A DNA stretch of 64,000 bases from Thiohalocapsa sp963695445 (GTDB lineage: Bacteria > Pseudomonadota > Gammaproteobacteria > Chromatiales > Chromatiaceae), in contig CAVOGV010000001.1 in the NCBI GenBank assembly GCA_963695445.1, positions 1 through 64,000 of the forward strand, in the 5' to 3' direction. Below the pieces are notes generated by a model that was not told the origin of the DNA, did no database searches, and worked only from the letters and a program-made list of their open reading frames with translations. Made by a program: the position numbers and the translations under genes. Shown piece after piece: positions 20,021 to 29,968 of this stretch (position 1 is the stretch's first letter; each line of letters starts with the position of its first letter).

Positions 20021-20974
20021 CGGCGTCCCCCAGAAGCCGGTCGCGCACCGCCACGAGCCGCGCCACCGCCCGCGCGCGCCAGGCGGCGCGCGCCGGGATC
20101 GCGTCCTCGGGCAGCACCGCCCGCCGTTCCGCCGCGACGCGGGCGACGAGGTCGGCGCGCCAGTCCACCGTTTCGCCCCGCGCCTCGCCCATGCGGGCGT
20201 AGGCCGGGCCCCATCCGGGCGGCATGGGCGACGATGCCGCCGGGCGTGTTGAGTTCGGCCGTCTCGAACGGCCCCGACAGGGCCCAGCGCGGCCCGAGGC
20301 CGAGCCGCATCACCGCCTCGATCCCGGCGACGTCCGTCACGCCCTCGTCGACCAGCCGGTAGGCCTCGCGCAGCACCGCGCCCTGCAGGCGGTTCAGGAC
20401 GAAGCCCTCGATCTCGCGGCCGAGCGTCACGGCGGCGAAGCCCGCCGCGCCGAAGAGCGCCGCGGCCCGGGTCACGGTGTCGGGCAGGGTGCCGGGGGCG
20501 GGGACGAGTTCGATCACCCGCAGGACCGCCGGCGGGTTGACCGGATGGGCGACGAGGCAGCGGCGCCTGCTGCCGCGGCGATCGGGCACGATGCGGGACA
20601 TCGTGATGGCCGAGGAGGCGGTGGCGAGCACCGTGTCCGGCCCGGCGGCCGCGAGGAGGCCGGCGAAGATCGCCTGCTTCGTCTCGAGGCTCTCCGGCCC
20701 GCATTCGAGCGACCAGGTCGCGCGCGGCCTAGCGGCGCTCCGTGCGCCGACGCGACCGTCATGACGCGTCCCGCCGCGCGCCTGCGCGTCAGCCCGGCCA
20801 GCGCGATCGCCTCGCGCTGCAGCGGCGAGGCCCTGCGGCGACCGCGTCGCGCCGCGCGGCGTCGGGTTCGACCAGCGTCACCGCGGCGCCCGCATCCTCG
20901 AACGCGGCGGCGAAGGAGAGGCCGATGGACCCGGCACCCAGGATCACGACGTCGGACAGGGGCGATCCGTGCAC
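20013..20974 (-). CDS. 3-hydroxyacyl-CoA dehydrogenase-like oxidoreductase (lambda-crystallin/gulonate DH group)
   Basis: The N-terminal Rossmann loop SDVVILGAGSIGLSFAAAF is followed by VTLVEPDAARRDAV. LATASSAITMSRIVPDRRG leads to VAHPVNPPAVLRVIELVPAP, where the catalytic His sits in HPVNPP. LGREIEGFVLNRLQGAVLRE and DVAGIEAVMRLGLGPRWAL follow. Members oxidise small hydroxy acids such as L-gulonate, 3-hydroxybutyrate or carnitine. I prefer the GTG at 20974 because AGAAGGTG precedes it; an ATG at 20995 lacks a ribosome site and abuts operator B. Its stop overlaps the next gene by eight bases. Frameshifts occur near 20560, 20720 and 20840. Confidence 0.82.
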
Positions 20975-20997
20975 GCGCGCACCTTCTGCTTGCATGA

Positions 20998-21024
20998 GTT
21001 CACATAACGCACAAAAGTGCGAAC
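20998..21024. promoter_or_regulatory. Candidate IclR-type operator B
   Basis: The clearest copy: GTTCACATAACGCACA, then AAA, then GTGCGAAC. The first part matches the recalled PcaU/PcaR consensus at 12 of 16 positions, and its ends (GTTC, GCACA) form a near palindrome with the last eight bases. It lies in the divergent gap between the oxidase operon and the SDR at 21067. Confidence 0.65.
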
Positions 21025-21066
21025 ATCGGCAATCTACTCGATATCCGCGGCAGGAGGGCGCGCAAC

Positions 21067-21833
21067 ATGGCCGACACGCAAGATCTGGCGGGCCGCATCG
21101 CGGTCGTCACCGGGGCGCGCCGCGGGCTGGGCCGGGCCATCGCGGAGCGGCTGGCGCGGGCAGGGGCGCGCGATCGTCGCGGTCGACCTGCCCGCGGCGC
21201 TCGACGCGCTGCCCGGCGAGTGGCAGGCCGAGGCGCTGGACCTGACGGCGCCGCGACGCGCAGGCGCGCCTTGGCGACGCTGGCGCAGGCGCTGGGGCAC
21301 GGTCGACATGGTGGTGGCCAATGCCGGGCCTCGTGCCGCCCTGGCGCGGCGTGGCCGAGCTCGACGCCGACGAATGGCAGCGGGTGATGACGGTCAACGT
21401 CTGGGGCGTGGCCGCCACGCTCGGCGCCTTCGCCGGCGCGCTGGCAGCCTCCGGGCACGGGTCGGCTGTCGTCATGGCGTCGATCAACGGCTACCGGGCG
21501 CATCCCAGACAGGTGCTCTACACGGCGTCGAAGCACGCGGTCATCGGGGTCGATGCGCGCCGCGGCGCTCGACCTCGGGCCGCGCGGCATCCGCGTCAAC
21601 GCCCTCGCGCCCGGCGCCGATCGCGACCGAGGCCCTGCTGGGCCGGATCGAGGCGCGCCACGCGGCGGGCGGACCTTCGCCCGAGGAGGCGCTGGCCGCG
21701 CTGGCGCAGGAGACGGCGCTCGGCCGCCTCGCCACGCCCGAGGACGTGGCGAACGTCGCGCATTTCCTGGCCTCCGACGCCTCGGCGGGAATGACCGGCG
21801 TCCGTCCTGCCGGTCGAGGCGGGGCTCGCCTAG
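21067..21833 (+). CDS. Short-chain dehydrogenase/reductase
   Basis: Classical SDR of about 255 residues. TGARRGLGRAIAERLARAGA is the cofactor loop; VDMVVANAGLVPPWRGVAEL replaces the usual NNAG with VANAG. VMTVNVWGVAATLGAFAG and VVMASINGYRAHPRQVLYTA follow, then SKHAVIG completes the Tyr-x-x-x-Lys pair, and ALAPGPIATEALL closes the core. The start MADTQDLAGRIAVVTG is preceded by GGCAGGAGG. Five one-base insertions interrupt it. Its TAG overlaps the end of the convergent isomerase-like gene. Probably controlled from operator B. Confidence 0.85.
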
Positions 21834-22677
21834 GCGCAGCGCCTTCCAGCCGTTCTGCGGCGAGGATGTCGTGGCTCGCCATGATGTCGCCGTCCGGGTC
21901 GGCGCCCGCGGCCAGCGCGTCGGTGATGATCTCGAGCACCGTCGCGCCCGTGTAGCCGATGTCCTCCAGCGCCTTCGCCGCCGGCCCCGGCTCCACGATG
22001 CCGGTGCCGAGCCGTTCGTGCTTGAACTCGTCATAGCCCGAATCCGAGATGTGCACGTTCTTGACAAGAGCGCCCCAGCATGCGGATCGCCTCGGCCGGG
22101 TCTTCCTTGATGAAGGCGCTGTTGCAGACATCGAAGTTCACACCGACCTCCGGGCCGATCAGGCCGCGCCGTCTCGGCCATGTCCTTCGCGGTGGGCAGG
22201 ATAGGTGAAGGGCACGTTTTCGAGCAGGAGCTGCACGCCCGTGCCCTTGGCATAGGCGACAAGCTCCTTCATCCCTTCCACGAACCAGTCGAGCATCCAC
22301 TGGTGGGGCGGGTTGATCAGGCTGTTCACCGGCCCCGGGAATCGCCACCACGTAGGGGCACTCCCATTCGGCGGCGAGGTCGATCGCCTCGTTGTAGCGG
22401 TCGAGCGTGTAGGCCCGCATCAGCCGGTCCACGCCGTTGGGGTTGTTGTCGAGCAGCGGATAGCAGAAGGACGTGATCTTGCCGCCCTCGCCGTTCAGCC
22501 AGGCCTTGTATTCCTTGCGCGCCTTGCATCGTCAGTTCGCGCGGCCAGCAGTGCGGCGGGAAGATCATCATCTCGAACTTGTCGTAGCCGAGGCTTTTGC
22601 AGGTGCTTCAGCGCGCCCAGTCCGTCGTGCGAATACAGAAAGGGAAATGTGCTGGCGGCGACGTCGAGTTGTGGCAT
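21829..22677 (-). CDS. Sugar phosphate isomerase/epimerase-like TIM-barrel protein
   Basis: The protein is a xylose-isomerase-like barrel of about 280 residues. The start MPQLDVAASTFPFLYSHDGL has AAAGGA upstream. Later parts are YDKFEMMIFPPHCWPRELT, ITSFCYPLLDNNPNGVDRLM, ECPYVVAIPGPVNSLINPPH, GVQLLLENVPFTYPA with a metal-site glutamate, VGVNFDVCNSAFIKEDPAEA with a metal aspartate, and LVKNVHISDSGYDEFKHERL with metal histidine. Members act on sugars, inositols or hydroxypyruvate. The stop is not certain: the best candidate is the TAG shared with the convergent SDR stop (CCTAGG). Several frameshifts. Confidence 0.78.
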
Positions 22678-22724
22678 GGATAGGGTCCTTTCTGCTTGTC
22701 AGCCGCCGGGCGGCATGTTCAATT

Positions 22725-22764
22725 CGCGCACAAAAGTTAGTATACCGCACGACCTGTGCGGTTC
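22725..22764. promoter_or_regulatory. Candidate IclR-type operator C
   Basis: CGCGCACAAAAGTTAG runs into TATACCGCACG, and GTGCGGTTC follows. The GCACAAAAGTT core is shared with operator D, and the spacing to CGCAC is the same. It lies between the isomerase-like gene and the divergent OYE-family gene. Confidence 0.6.
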
Positions 22765-22787
22765 AATCGGAATGTGAAAGGCGGCCC

Positions 22788-23900
22788 ATGGCCCGCAAGC
22801 TCTTCTCTCCCATCGACCTCCGGGGACTGACGGTCCCCAACCGCGTCGCGGTCGCGCCGATGTGCCAGTACTCGGCGACGGACGGCGTGCCGGGCGACTG
22901 GCACCTGGTCCATCTCGGCCAGTTCGCGCAATCCGGCCCGGGCCTGATCTTCGTCGAGGCGACGGGCGTCGAGCCCGAGGGCCGGATCACGCCCGGCTGC
23001 ACCGGCCTCTACGACGACGCGACCGAGGCGGCCTTCGCCCGGATCCTGGCGCTTCATGCAAGTCGGTGGGCACGGCGCGCGTCGGCATCCAGCTTGGCCA
23101 CGCCGGGCGCAAGGGCAGCACCGTCGCGCCGTGGGAGGGCGGCGGGTCCGATCGAAGGCGCCGGGGCCTGGGTGACCGACAGCGCCTCCGCCGTGCCCTA
23201 TCTGCCCGGCTGGCCCGCGCCGCGCGCGATGGACGAGGCGGCGCTGGCAGCGGATCAAGGCCGCCTTCGTCGACGGCGGCCCAGCGCGCCGACCGGGCGG
23301 GCTTCGACCTGGTCGAGATGCCATGCCGCGCATGGCTACCTGCTGCACCAGTTCCTCTCGCCGCTCACCAACCAGCGCACCGACGGCTACGGCGGCTCGC
23401 TCGAGGCGCGGATGCGCTTCCCGCTCGAGGTGTTCGCGCGCGGTGCGCGCGGCGTTTCCCGGAGGACAAGCCCGTGCTGGTGCGCCTGTCGGCCACCGAC
23501 TGGATCGAGGGCGGCTGGGACCTGTCGCAGTCGATGCGGTTCTGTCACGGCGCTGAAGGAGCTGGGCTGCGACATGGTCGACGTCTCCACCGGCGGGCTC
23601 GACCAGCGCCAGAAGATCATCACCGGGCCCGGGCTATCAGGTCGGCTTCGCCGACGCGATCCGGCGCGAGGCGGGCATGCCGACGATGGCCGTCGGCCAG
23701 ATCACCGAGCCCGATGCAGGCCGAGACCATCGTGGCCACCGGGCAGGCCGACATGGTGGCGCTGGCGCGCGGCATGCTGTGGGATCCGCGCTGGACCTGG
23801 CACGCGGCGGTGGCGCTGGGCGAGGAGATCGTCGCTGCCCGCGCCCTATGCGCGCTGCAACCCGGCGCTGCGCGGCACGCCCTTCGTGACGAGGAACTGA
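22788..23900 (+). CDS. NADH:flavin oxidoreductase, old yellow enzyme family (YqjM-like)
   Basis: An FMN-binding TIM barrel. The start MARKLFSPIDLRGLTVPNRV is followed by VAPMCQYSATDGVPGDWHLV, IQLGHAGRKGSTVAPWEGGG and the FMN/substrate histidine motif VEMHAAHGYLLHQFLSPLTN. RTDGYGGSLEARMRFPLEVF and the phosphate-binding ADMVALARGMLWDPRWTWHA complete it. The Cys in APMCQYS is the YqjM-type redox tuner. Members reduce activated C=C bonds, or open N-methyl groups in related dehydrogenases. It is followed two bases later by an SDR. At least eight one-base insertions. Probably controlled from operator C. Confidence 0.88.
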   Translation: MARKLFSPIDLRGLTVPNRVAVAPMCQYSATDGVPGDWHLVHLGQFAQSGPGLIFVEATGVEPEGRITPGCTGLYDDATEAAFARILALHASRWARRASASSLATPGARAAPSRRGRAAGPIEGAGAWVTDSASAVPYLPGWPAPRAMDEAALAADQGRLRRRRPSAPTGRASTWSRCHAAHGYLLHQFLSPLTNQRTDGYGGSLEARMRFPLEVFARGARGVSRRTSPCWCACRPPTGSRAAGTCRSRCGSVTALKELGCDMVDVSTGGLDQRQKIITGPGLSGRLRRRDPARGGHADDGRRPDHRARCRPRPSWPPGRPTWWRWRAACCGIRAGPGTRRWRWARRSSLPAPYARCNPALRGTPFVTRN

Positions 23901-23902
23901 GC

Positions 23903-24681
23903 ATGGGCAGCTATCAGGGCAAGACCGTCGTCGTCACCGGCGCCTCGAAGGGCATCGGCGCGGCGATCGCCGCGGCCATGCTCGGCGGCGGGCGCGCAGG
24001 TCGATCGCCCACTATGGCGGCGACCGGGCCGGGGCCGAGGCGGCGGTCGCCGCGGCACCCGGGCAGGCGCGTCCTGATCGGCGCGGATTTCGGCGACCGC
24101 GGCCGCGGTCGACCGGCTTCTGGGCAGAGGCGCTGCGCGGCCGGAGGGCCGCATCGACGTGCTGGTGAACAACGCCGGCATCATGCGCCAGACCGGCGGC
24201 ATCGCCGACCCGATCGAGGACTGGGACCGCGTCTGGGCCGAGGCCATGGCCGTCAACGTCGCACGCCCCCGCGCGCCTGATGCGCCATGCGGTGCGCCGA
24301 CTGGCTGGCGGCCGGCGCGACCGGGCGCGGTCATCGGCATCGGCAGCTGGGTCACGACGCGCGGCACCTCGAACCCCGGCGCCATCGCCTATGCCGCCTC
24401 CAAGGCCGCCATCGCGGCGGCCACCAAGACCGTCGCGCGCAACTATGCCGCGAAGGGCATCCTCGCCTATGTCATCTCGCCGGGCGTCGTGCGACACGCA
24501 GATGTCGGTCGAAAGCGCCGCGCGGACCGGCGGCGACGCCGCCGTCACGGCGACGCTGCCGATGGGCGAATGGGTGCCGCCCGCAGACATCGCCGAGGTC
24601 GCGGTCTTCCTCGCCGAGGGCCGCGCCCGGCACCTGACCGGCGCGACCATCGACGTGAACGGGGCGGCCTATATCCGATGA
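23903..24681 (+). CDS. Short-chain dehydrogenase/reductase
   Basis: Classical SDR of about 255 residues. MGSYQGKTVVVTGASKGIGA starts at 23903, followed by IDVLVNNAGIMRQTGGIADP and DRVWAEAMAVNV. The serine of GSWVTTRG and the Tyr-x-x-x-Lys pair in AIAYAASKAAIAAATKT are intact, and the C-terminus HLTGATIDVNGAAYIR is typical. It forms a two-gene operon with the OYE-family reductase. Five frameshifts between 24000 and 24330 and one near 24495. It converges with the DHDPS-like gene two bases away. Confidence 0.85.
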
Positions 24682-24683
24682 GC

Positions 24684-25642
24684 CTATTCGGCCGCGGCGC
24701 TTGCCGCCCCTCGATGGCGTCCACCACGGCGTCGAGCTCCTGCCATCAGCGGCACCATCCGCGCCACCCGCTCGCGCCCCTCGGCCCCGAGGCTCTCGAA
24801 GGTGGTGATCGGCGCGCGCACGTCGCCCACCGGGTAGCCCGCGGCGGCGGCCAGCGCCTTGGAATAGCACTGATGCCCGTAGAGCGGATGGCCCTGCGGT
24901 GATGATCGCGTCGAACTTCTGGATGATGCGCTGCACCGCCCAGACGTCGTCCCAGCGGCCCTGCTCGGCCCATTCCACGAACTTGACCGAGGCGCGCGGG
25001 ATGTAGTTGCCGTAGGGGTTCACGTAGCCCTACGGCGCCCATCTTGTAGCTTTCCAGCACGCTGCTGCCCGGCCCAGACATTCATCAGCCCGTCGGTTTC
25101 GACGATGATGTCGTGAATGCGCTCGATCCGCTGGCTGGCTTCCTTGATGTAGCGGATCTGCTCGAAGCGACTTGGTCAGCCGGCCGACCAGCTTGGCGCT
25201 CATGTCGACGTTCGAGGTGAACGGGTTGTTGTAGAGCATGATCGGCAGGTCGCAGCCTTCGCAGATCGCCTTGTAGTAGTTGAAGATCTCGTCCTCGGTG
25301 GGGGTGTAGTAGTAGGGCGGGATGATCATCAGCCCGTCGGCGCCCAGCGTCCTCGGCCTGCCGCGAATAGCGCACCGCGTTGGGCGTGTAGGCGTTCATC
25401 GTGCCGACCAGCACCGGGATGCGCCCGGCGATGTGCTTGACCGTGGCCTCGACGAAGGCGCCGCGCTCGTCGTCGGTGATGCGTCAGGAACTCGCCGGTG
25501 GTGCCGAGGATGATGATGCCCGGCACGCCGGAGGCGAGCTGCCAGTCGAGGAAGCGCTTCCAGGCCGCGTAGTCGATGGCGGCGCCGCCTTCGGTGAACG
25601 GCGTGACGGTGACGGTGTAGCTGCCGGAGAACGTCTGGTCAT
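24684..25642 (-). CDS. DHDPS-family lyase/deaminase (second copy)
   Basis: TIM-barrel aldolase-type enzyme of about 310 residues: FSGSYTVTVTPFTEGGAAID, VPGIIILGTTGEFLTITDDE, MIIPPYYYTPTEDEIFNYYK, the tyrosine of IMLYNNPFTSNVDMSAKL, and the lysine segment IRYIKEASQRIERIHDI. The NPF after the catalytic Tyr is close to that in LhpC-type 1-pyrroline-4-hydroxy-2-carboxylate deaminases and related enzymes. The start is ATG at 25642 with AAGGACACC upstream. It is divergent, by only 34 bases, from an amino-acid oxidase that would make the cyclic imine such a deaminase uses. Five frameshifts. The stop at 24684-24686 is inferred. Confidence 0.82.
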
Positions 25643-25676
25643 GGTCTGGTGTCCTTGTGACGCCGTGCTGCCGGGC

Positions 25677-26850
25677 ATGGGCGCGAGTGATGCGGCGACG
25701 ACCGATGTGCTGGTCATCGGCGGCGGGATCGCCGGGCTGATGACCGCGTGGTATCTGGCCGAGGACGGCGCCGAGGTGACGCTGGTCGAGGCCGGCGAGA
25801 TCTGGGCGCGCAGGCCTCGGGCGCCAATGCGGGCTCGATCCACCTGCAGATCCAGTACCCCGAATTCGTGGCCTATGGCGAAGGCTGGGCGCGCGCCTAT
25901 GCGCCGATGCCTGCGGCTTCCTGACGGCCTCGCTGCAGCTGTGGCAGGACCTGCCGGACCGCGTCGGCGAGGATCTCGACGTGAAGCTGGCGGGCGGCCT
26001 GGTGGTGGCGCGACCGAGGCGCAGATGCGCCAGATCGAGGCCAAGGCGCGGATCGAGGCCGTCGGTCGGCGTCGAGACCGTGATCCTCGACCGCGGACGA
26101 TCTGCGCGACATCGCGCCCTATCTGTCGCGACGAGGCCATCGGCGCGCGGCTTCTGCGCGATGGAGGGCAAGGCCAACCCGCTGCGCGCCACCCCGGCCA
26201 TCGCGGCCGCGGCCGAGCGGGCCGGGGCCGCGATGCTGATGCGCGAGACCGCGCGTGACCGGCGATCGAGCGGGACGGCGCGGGCTATCGCGTCGCGACC
26301 GCGCGGGGCGACGATCCGCGCGGGGCGCGTCGTCAACGCCGCCGGGGCGCGCGGCGGGGCGGATCGCGGCGATGCTGGGCGTGACGCTCGACGATCGACG
26401 GCTTTCCGCTGCAGGTCACCGTGACCGAGCCCGTCGCGCCGCTGATCCCGCATCTGGTCTATTCCGCCGCCGGCAAGCTGTCGCTGAAGCAGGTGGCCAA
26501 CGGCGGCTGCATCATCGGCGGCGGCTGGCCGGCGCGCGTACGCGCCGGACGGCACGCTGGCGACCGATCCCGGCAAGCCTGGCCGGCAACATGGGCATGG
26601 CCGCCGACGTCGTGCCCGCGATGGCGCAGGTGCGCGCGCGTGCGCAGCTGGACCGCCTGGGTCAACGGCACGCCCGACTGGCGCCCGATCATGGGCGAGG
26701 CACCGGGCTGCCCGGGCTTCTTCCTGGCGCTGTTCCCCTGGGTCGGGCTTCAGCGCCGGGCCGATGACCGCGCGGGTCGATCGGCCGATCTGGTGCTCGG
26801 CCGCGACCCGACGATCCCGCTCGAAGGGCATCTCGGTGCTCGCCGACTGA
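25677..26850 (+). CDS. FAD-dependent amino acid oxidase (second DadA-like)
   Basis: About 385 residues. The cofactor loop TDVLVIGGGIAGLMTAWYLA is followed by ASGANAGSIHLQIQYPEF, KLAGGLVVARTEAQMRQIEA, CAMEGKANPLRATPAIAAAA, VNAAGARAGRIAAMLGV, KLSLKQVANGGCIIGGGWPA and WTAWVNGTPDWRPIMGEAP. It is a paralogue of the oxidase at 17224, with the same LKQ...IGGGWPA segment, but has no Fe-S partner next to it. It probably oxidises a D-amino acid, hydroxyproline or N-methyl amino acid to an imine for the divergent DHDPS-like enzyme. The start is uncertain, as no clear ribosome site is seen. Ten or so frameshifts. Confidence 0.8.
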
Positions 26851-26874
26851 GCCCGCGGCCGGGCGTGCATGGCA

Positions 26875-28446
26875 TCAGGCCACGCCGCGGCTCGCCTCGT
26901 CCGCCGCGGCGCTGCTTGCGCCGCCAGGCCCGCCAGGTCATCGCCCATTTCGCCGGGATCCTCGAAGACGTCGCCCTTGACCTGCGCGATCGGCTGGTTG
27001 TGCGGCGCGGTCTTCACCATCTCGGGGTTGCTCCGGGCCTCGTCGGCGATCTTGCGCGACCACGTCGATCCAGAGGTCGATGTCCTCCTTCGACCACAGC
27101 TCGCCCGCCTCGGGCGTGAAGGGCTCGGCGACGATCCAGGGCTCGTGGCTCATCCACCAGGGGTCGATGCCGTAATCGGCCATGCGGTTGGCGAAATCGA
27201 CCGTGCCGACGCCGGTCTCCTCGGTCAGCGGCCCGAGCGACCAGCGCGTCATCTCCATCCGCCGCGCCGTGACATCCGGGTTCGACATGGCGAGGCCCGG
27301 GATCTCGCGCCAGCCGCTTGTCCATGTAGTTGTTGGCCACGACCGAGATGTCGGAGGCCAGCTGGATGCCCTCGGCCCCCATCGCCCGCGCCCAGGCATA
27401 GGCCTTCACGACCTGCGGCACGTTGCCCCAGAACTCGCGCACCTTGCCCGCCGATTTCGGGCGGTCCTCGTCGAGCGCGATAGCGGTCGCCGCTCCTTCA
27501 CCACCACGGGCGTCGGCAGGTAGGGCGCCAGCTCGTCGGTGCAGCCAAAGGCGCCGACAGCCGGACCGCCGCCGGCCTTGGGCGCGCCGAAGGTCTTGTG
27601 CAGCATGAACATGCAGGCATCGAAGCCCAGCTCGCGCGCCGACAGCTTGCCCATCACGCCGTTGAAGTTGGCGTGATCGTAGAAGCACAGCGCGCCGGCC
27701 TCCTTGGCGACCCGCACCCATTCTTTGATCTCGGGGTTGTAGATGCCCATGTCGTCGGGGTTGTTGATCATGATCAGCGCGGTCTTCGTCGCTCACCGCC
27801 GCCTTCAGCGCCTCGAGCGACGGGTAGCCGTTCTCCTCCAGCGGCAGGTTGACCACCTTGAAGCCCGCCGCCGCCGCCGTGGCCGGGTTGCAGGGATGCG
27901 CCTGGATCGAGGTCACCATCTCGGTCCGCTGGTCCAGCATCGCCGCGGTCGGCCCAGTAGGCCCGCGCGACGGCGGTCATGGTGTAGGCCGCATCGGCCC
28001 CGCCGCCGGCCTGGAAGATGAACTGGTCCATGCCCGACAGCGACCGCAGGATGCCGTCGAAGTCGTGCATGATCTCCAGCACGCCCTGCAGCGTGTCGGG
28101 GTGCTGGTAGGGGTGCACCTCGGCCAGCTCGGGCCGCAGCGTGGCGAATTCGCGCGGTCTTGGAGTTGTACTTCATCGTGCAGGTGCCGAACAGGCTGAC
28201 GCCCATCATGCCCAGCGTCATCTGGCTGAGATGCAGGTAGTGGCGCTGCGCCTCGAACTCGGTGATTTCGGGCAGCTCCGGGCGGTCCTTGCGCGCCATC
28301 GCGGCGGGGATCAGGTCGGCGCCCACGGCCTCGGTCACCTCGGCCTCGGGCGCCGGGAACAGCTGGCCGCGCCCGCCGGGGCGGCCCATCTCCATGACCA
28401 CGGGCTCGTCCCATTTGGCGGCGTGGAATTCGGGCAGACGGGTCAT
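26875..28446 (-). CDS. gcvPB: GcvPB-like PLP decarboxylase subunit (diverged glycine dehydrogenase subunit 2)
   Basis: About 520 residues. MTRLPEFHAAKWDEPVVMEM starts at 28446, overlapping the stop of the partner gene (ATGA). The family core LFGTCTMKYNSKTAREFATL differs from the canonical LFPLGSCTMKYNPK. QFIFQAGGGADAAYTMTAVA, AHPCNPATAAAAGFKVV, INNPDDMGIYNPEIKEWV, and the PLP-lysine segment FMLHKTFGAPKAGGGPAVGA follow; the lysine of HKT is kept. In the glycine cleavage system this chain decarboxylates glycine together with GcvPA and lipoyl-GcvH, but no gcvH or gcvT is present here. It may act on another amino acid. Five frameshifts; the stop at 26875 is inferred. Confidence 0.82.
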
Positions 28447-29865
28447 GTCAGCACCTCCTTCAGCGTGTCGGCCAGCGCGGCGGATATCGGCGGCGGTGTG
28501 CACTTCGGTGACGCAGTAGAGCGCGGACTGGCCGAGGCCGAGCCCCTCGCCCGAGATGTCCTTGCCGCCGAAGATGCCACGGGCGCGCAGCGCGTCGTTG
28601 ATCTCGGCCACGGTCTTGCCGGTGTCGTCGAAATTGACGACGAATTCCTTGAACGTGCGTGTCCGGCCAGACGATCCGGACGCCCGGCACCTCGGCCAGC
28701 AGCTTCGCGGCATAGCGCGCGCGCGACGACGATCAGCTGTGCCCAGCTCGCGAAAGCCCTCCGGGCCCAGCAGGCTCATGTAGACCGCGCCGGCGATCGC
28801 CCAGAGATAGGTGGAGTTGCCGGTCCAGTCGTTGCCGTGCTCGCGCATGCCGTAGGAGTTCTGGTGCGGGCAGGCCAGGCCGAAGCCGTAGCTGCCCGGG
28901 CTCACGCGTCTCGGCGATCGAGACCAGAAAGCCGTTGTAGTCGCGCACATAGCGCTCCTCGTCGCGCGACGCGATGAAGCCGCCCGACGCCGCCGCCGCA
29001 GTTCATGTGCACGCCAAGCGGCTGCACCGGGCCGGTGACGATATCCGCGCCGTAGTCGCCCGGCGCCGTCGATCACGCCAAGGCTGATCGGGTCGACGCC
29101 GACGATGGTCTCGGCCCCCGCCGCGCGCGCCAGGCGCGGCGATCTCGGCGGCGCCGGTCTCGATCGTGCCGAGATAGGCGGGGTTCTCGAAATAGACCGC
29201 GCGCCACGTCCGGCCCGAGCTTGGCCGCGCAGGTCGGCCAGGTCGAGCCGGCCCGATGGTCGGGTCGGCCGCCACGGTCACGACCTCGATATGCGCCGTC
29301 CATCTCGCGCGGCTGGCAATAGGTGCGGATCACCGACAGCCGCTCCGGGTCCGACAGCTGCGGCACCAGCACCTTGCGCCGCCCGGTCATCCGCGCCGCC
29401 ATGCGGATCGCGTGGCCGATGGCGCAGCCCCAGGAATAGACCGGCAGCTGCACCACATCGAGGTTCAGCAAGCGCGCCGAGCTGCGAGGAGAACTCGAAC
29501 CACGCCTGGTTGCGGCCGTGGTCGGACTGGTAGCTGCCCCAGACATTGGTGGCGAATTCGGTGCGCCCGACGATCTCGTCGACGATGGCGGGCACGTGGT
29601 GCTGCCAGACGCCGGCGCCCAGGAAGCTCAGATTGTCCTCGCAATTGGCGTTCTTCTTCAGCTTGCGCGACGAGGTCGCGCTTCAGCTCCATTTCCGAGT
29701 TCAGCGCCGGCGGCAGGTCCAGCGGCGTCTTGCGGAAGTGATCCGCCGGGATCTGCTCGAACACGCTCGGCGACCGAGGCGGCGCCGATCTCGGCCAGCA
29801 TCGCGTCGATCGCGCCGGGCGCCGAAATGGCCATCCACGGATGGGCGCGGGTGTTCGCTTGCCAT
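28443..29865 (-). CDS. gcvPA: GcvPA-like subunit (diverged glycine dehydrogenase subunit 1)
   Basis: About 465 residues starting at ATG 29865 with GAGGAG upstream. Parts are FEQIPADHFRKTPLDLPPAL, NLSFLGAGVWQHHVPAIVDE, FATNVWGSYQSDHGRNQAWF, DVVQLPVYSWGCAIGHAIRM, AVYFENPAYLGTIETGAAEI and MNCGGGVGGFIASRDEERYV. The usual KATSNICT-type motif is replaced by GNDWTGNSTYLWAIAGAVYM, so the family fold is clear but the active-site neighbourhood differs. It would be the non-PLP-lysine half of a heterotetramer with the following gene. Operator D lies 50 bases upstream. Eight or more one-base insertions. Confidence 0.82.
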
Positions 29866-29914
29866 CGGTGCTCCTCATCGATGACGTGCGATTCCGGCCG
29901 ATGCTCGGCATTCT

Positions 29915-29938
29915 GCACAAAAGTTCGCATATCGCACA
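29915..29938. promoter_or_regulatory. Candidate IclR-type operator D
   Basis: GCACAAAAGTTCGCAT is followed by ATCGCACA. The inner GTTCGCATATCGCACA matches the recalled PcaU/PcaR consensus at 13 of 16 positions, among the best matches in the window. It lies upstream of the gcvPA-gcvPB operon. Confidence 0.65.
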
Positions 29939-29968
29939 GCCGTAATCAACTCGCGCCGATGCGCATCA

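Noticed and set aside
19229..20704. Long minus-strand ORFs of 400-690 codons, rich in Arg, Ala and Gly, in many places
   Set aside because: In GC-rich DNA, antisense and shifted frames stay open for long distances. Where these contain recognisable protein it is short patches of the real genes seen through frameshifts.
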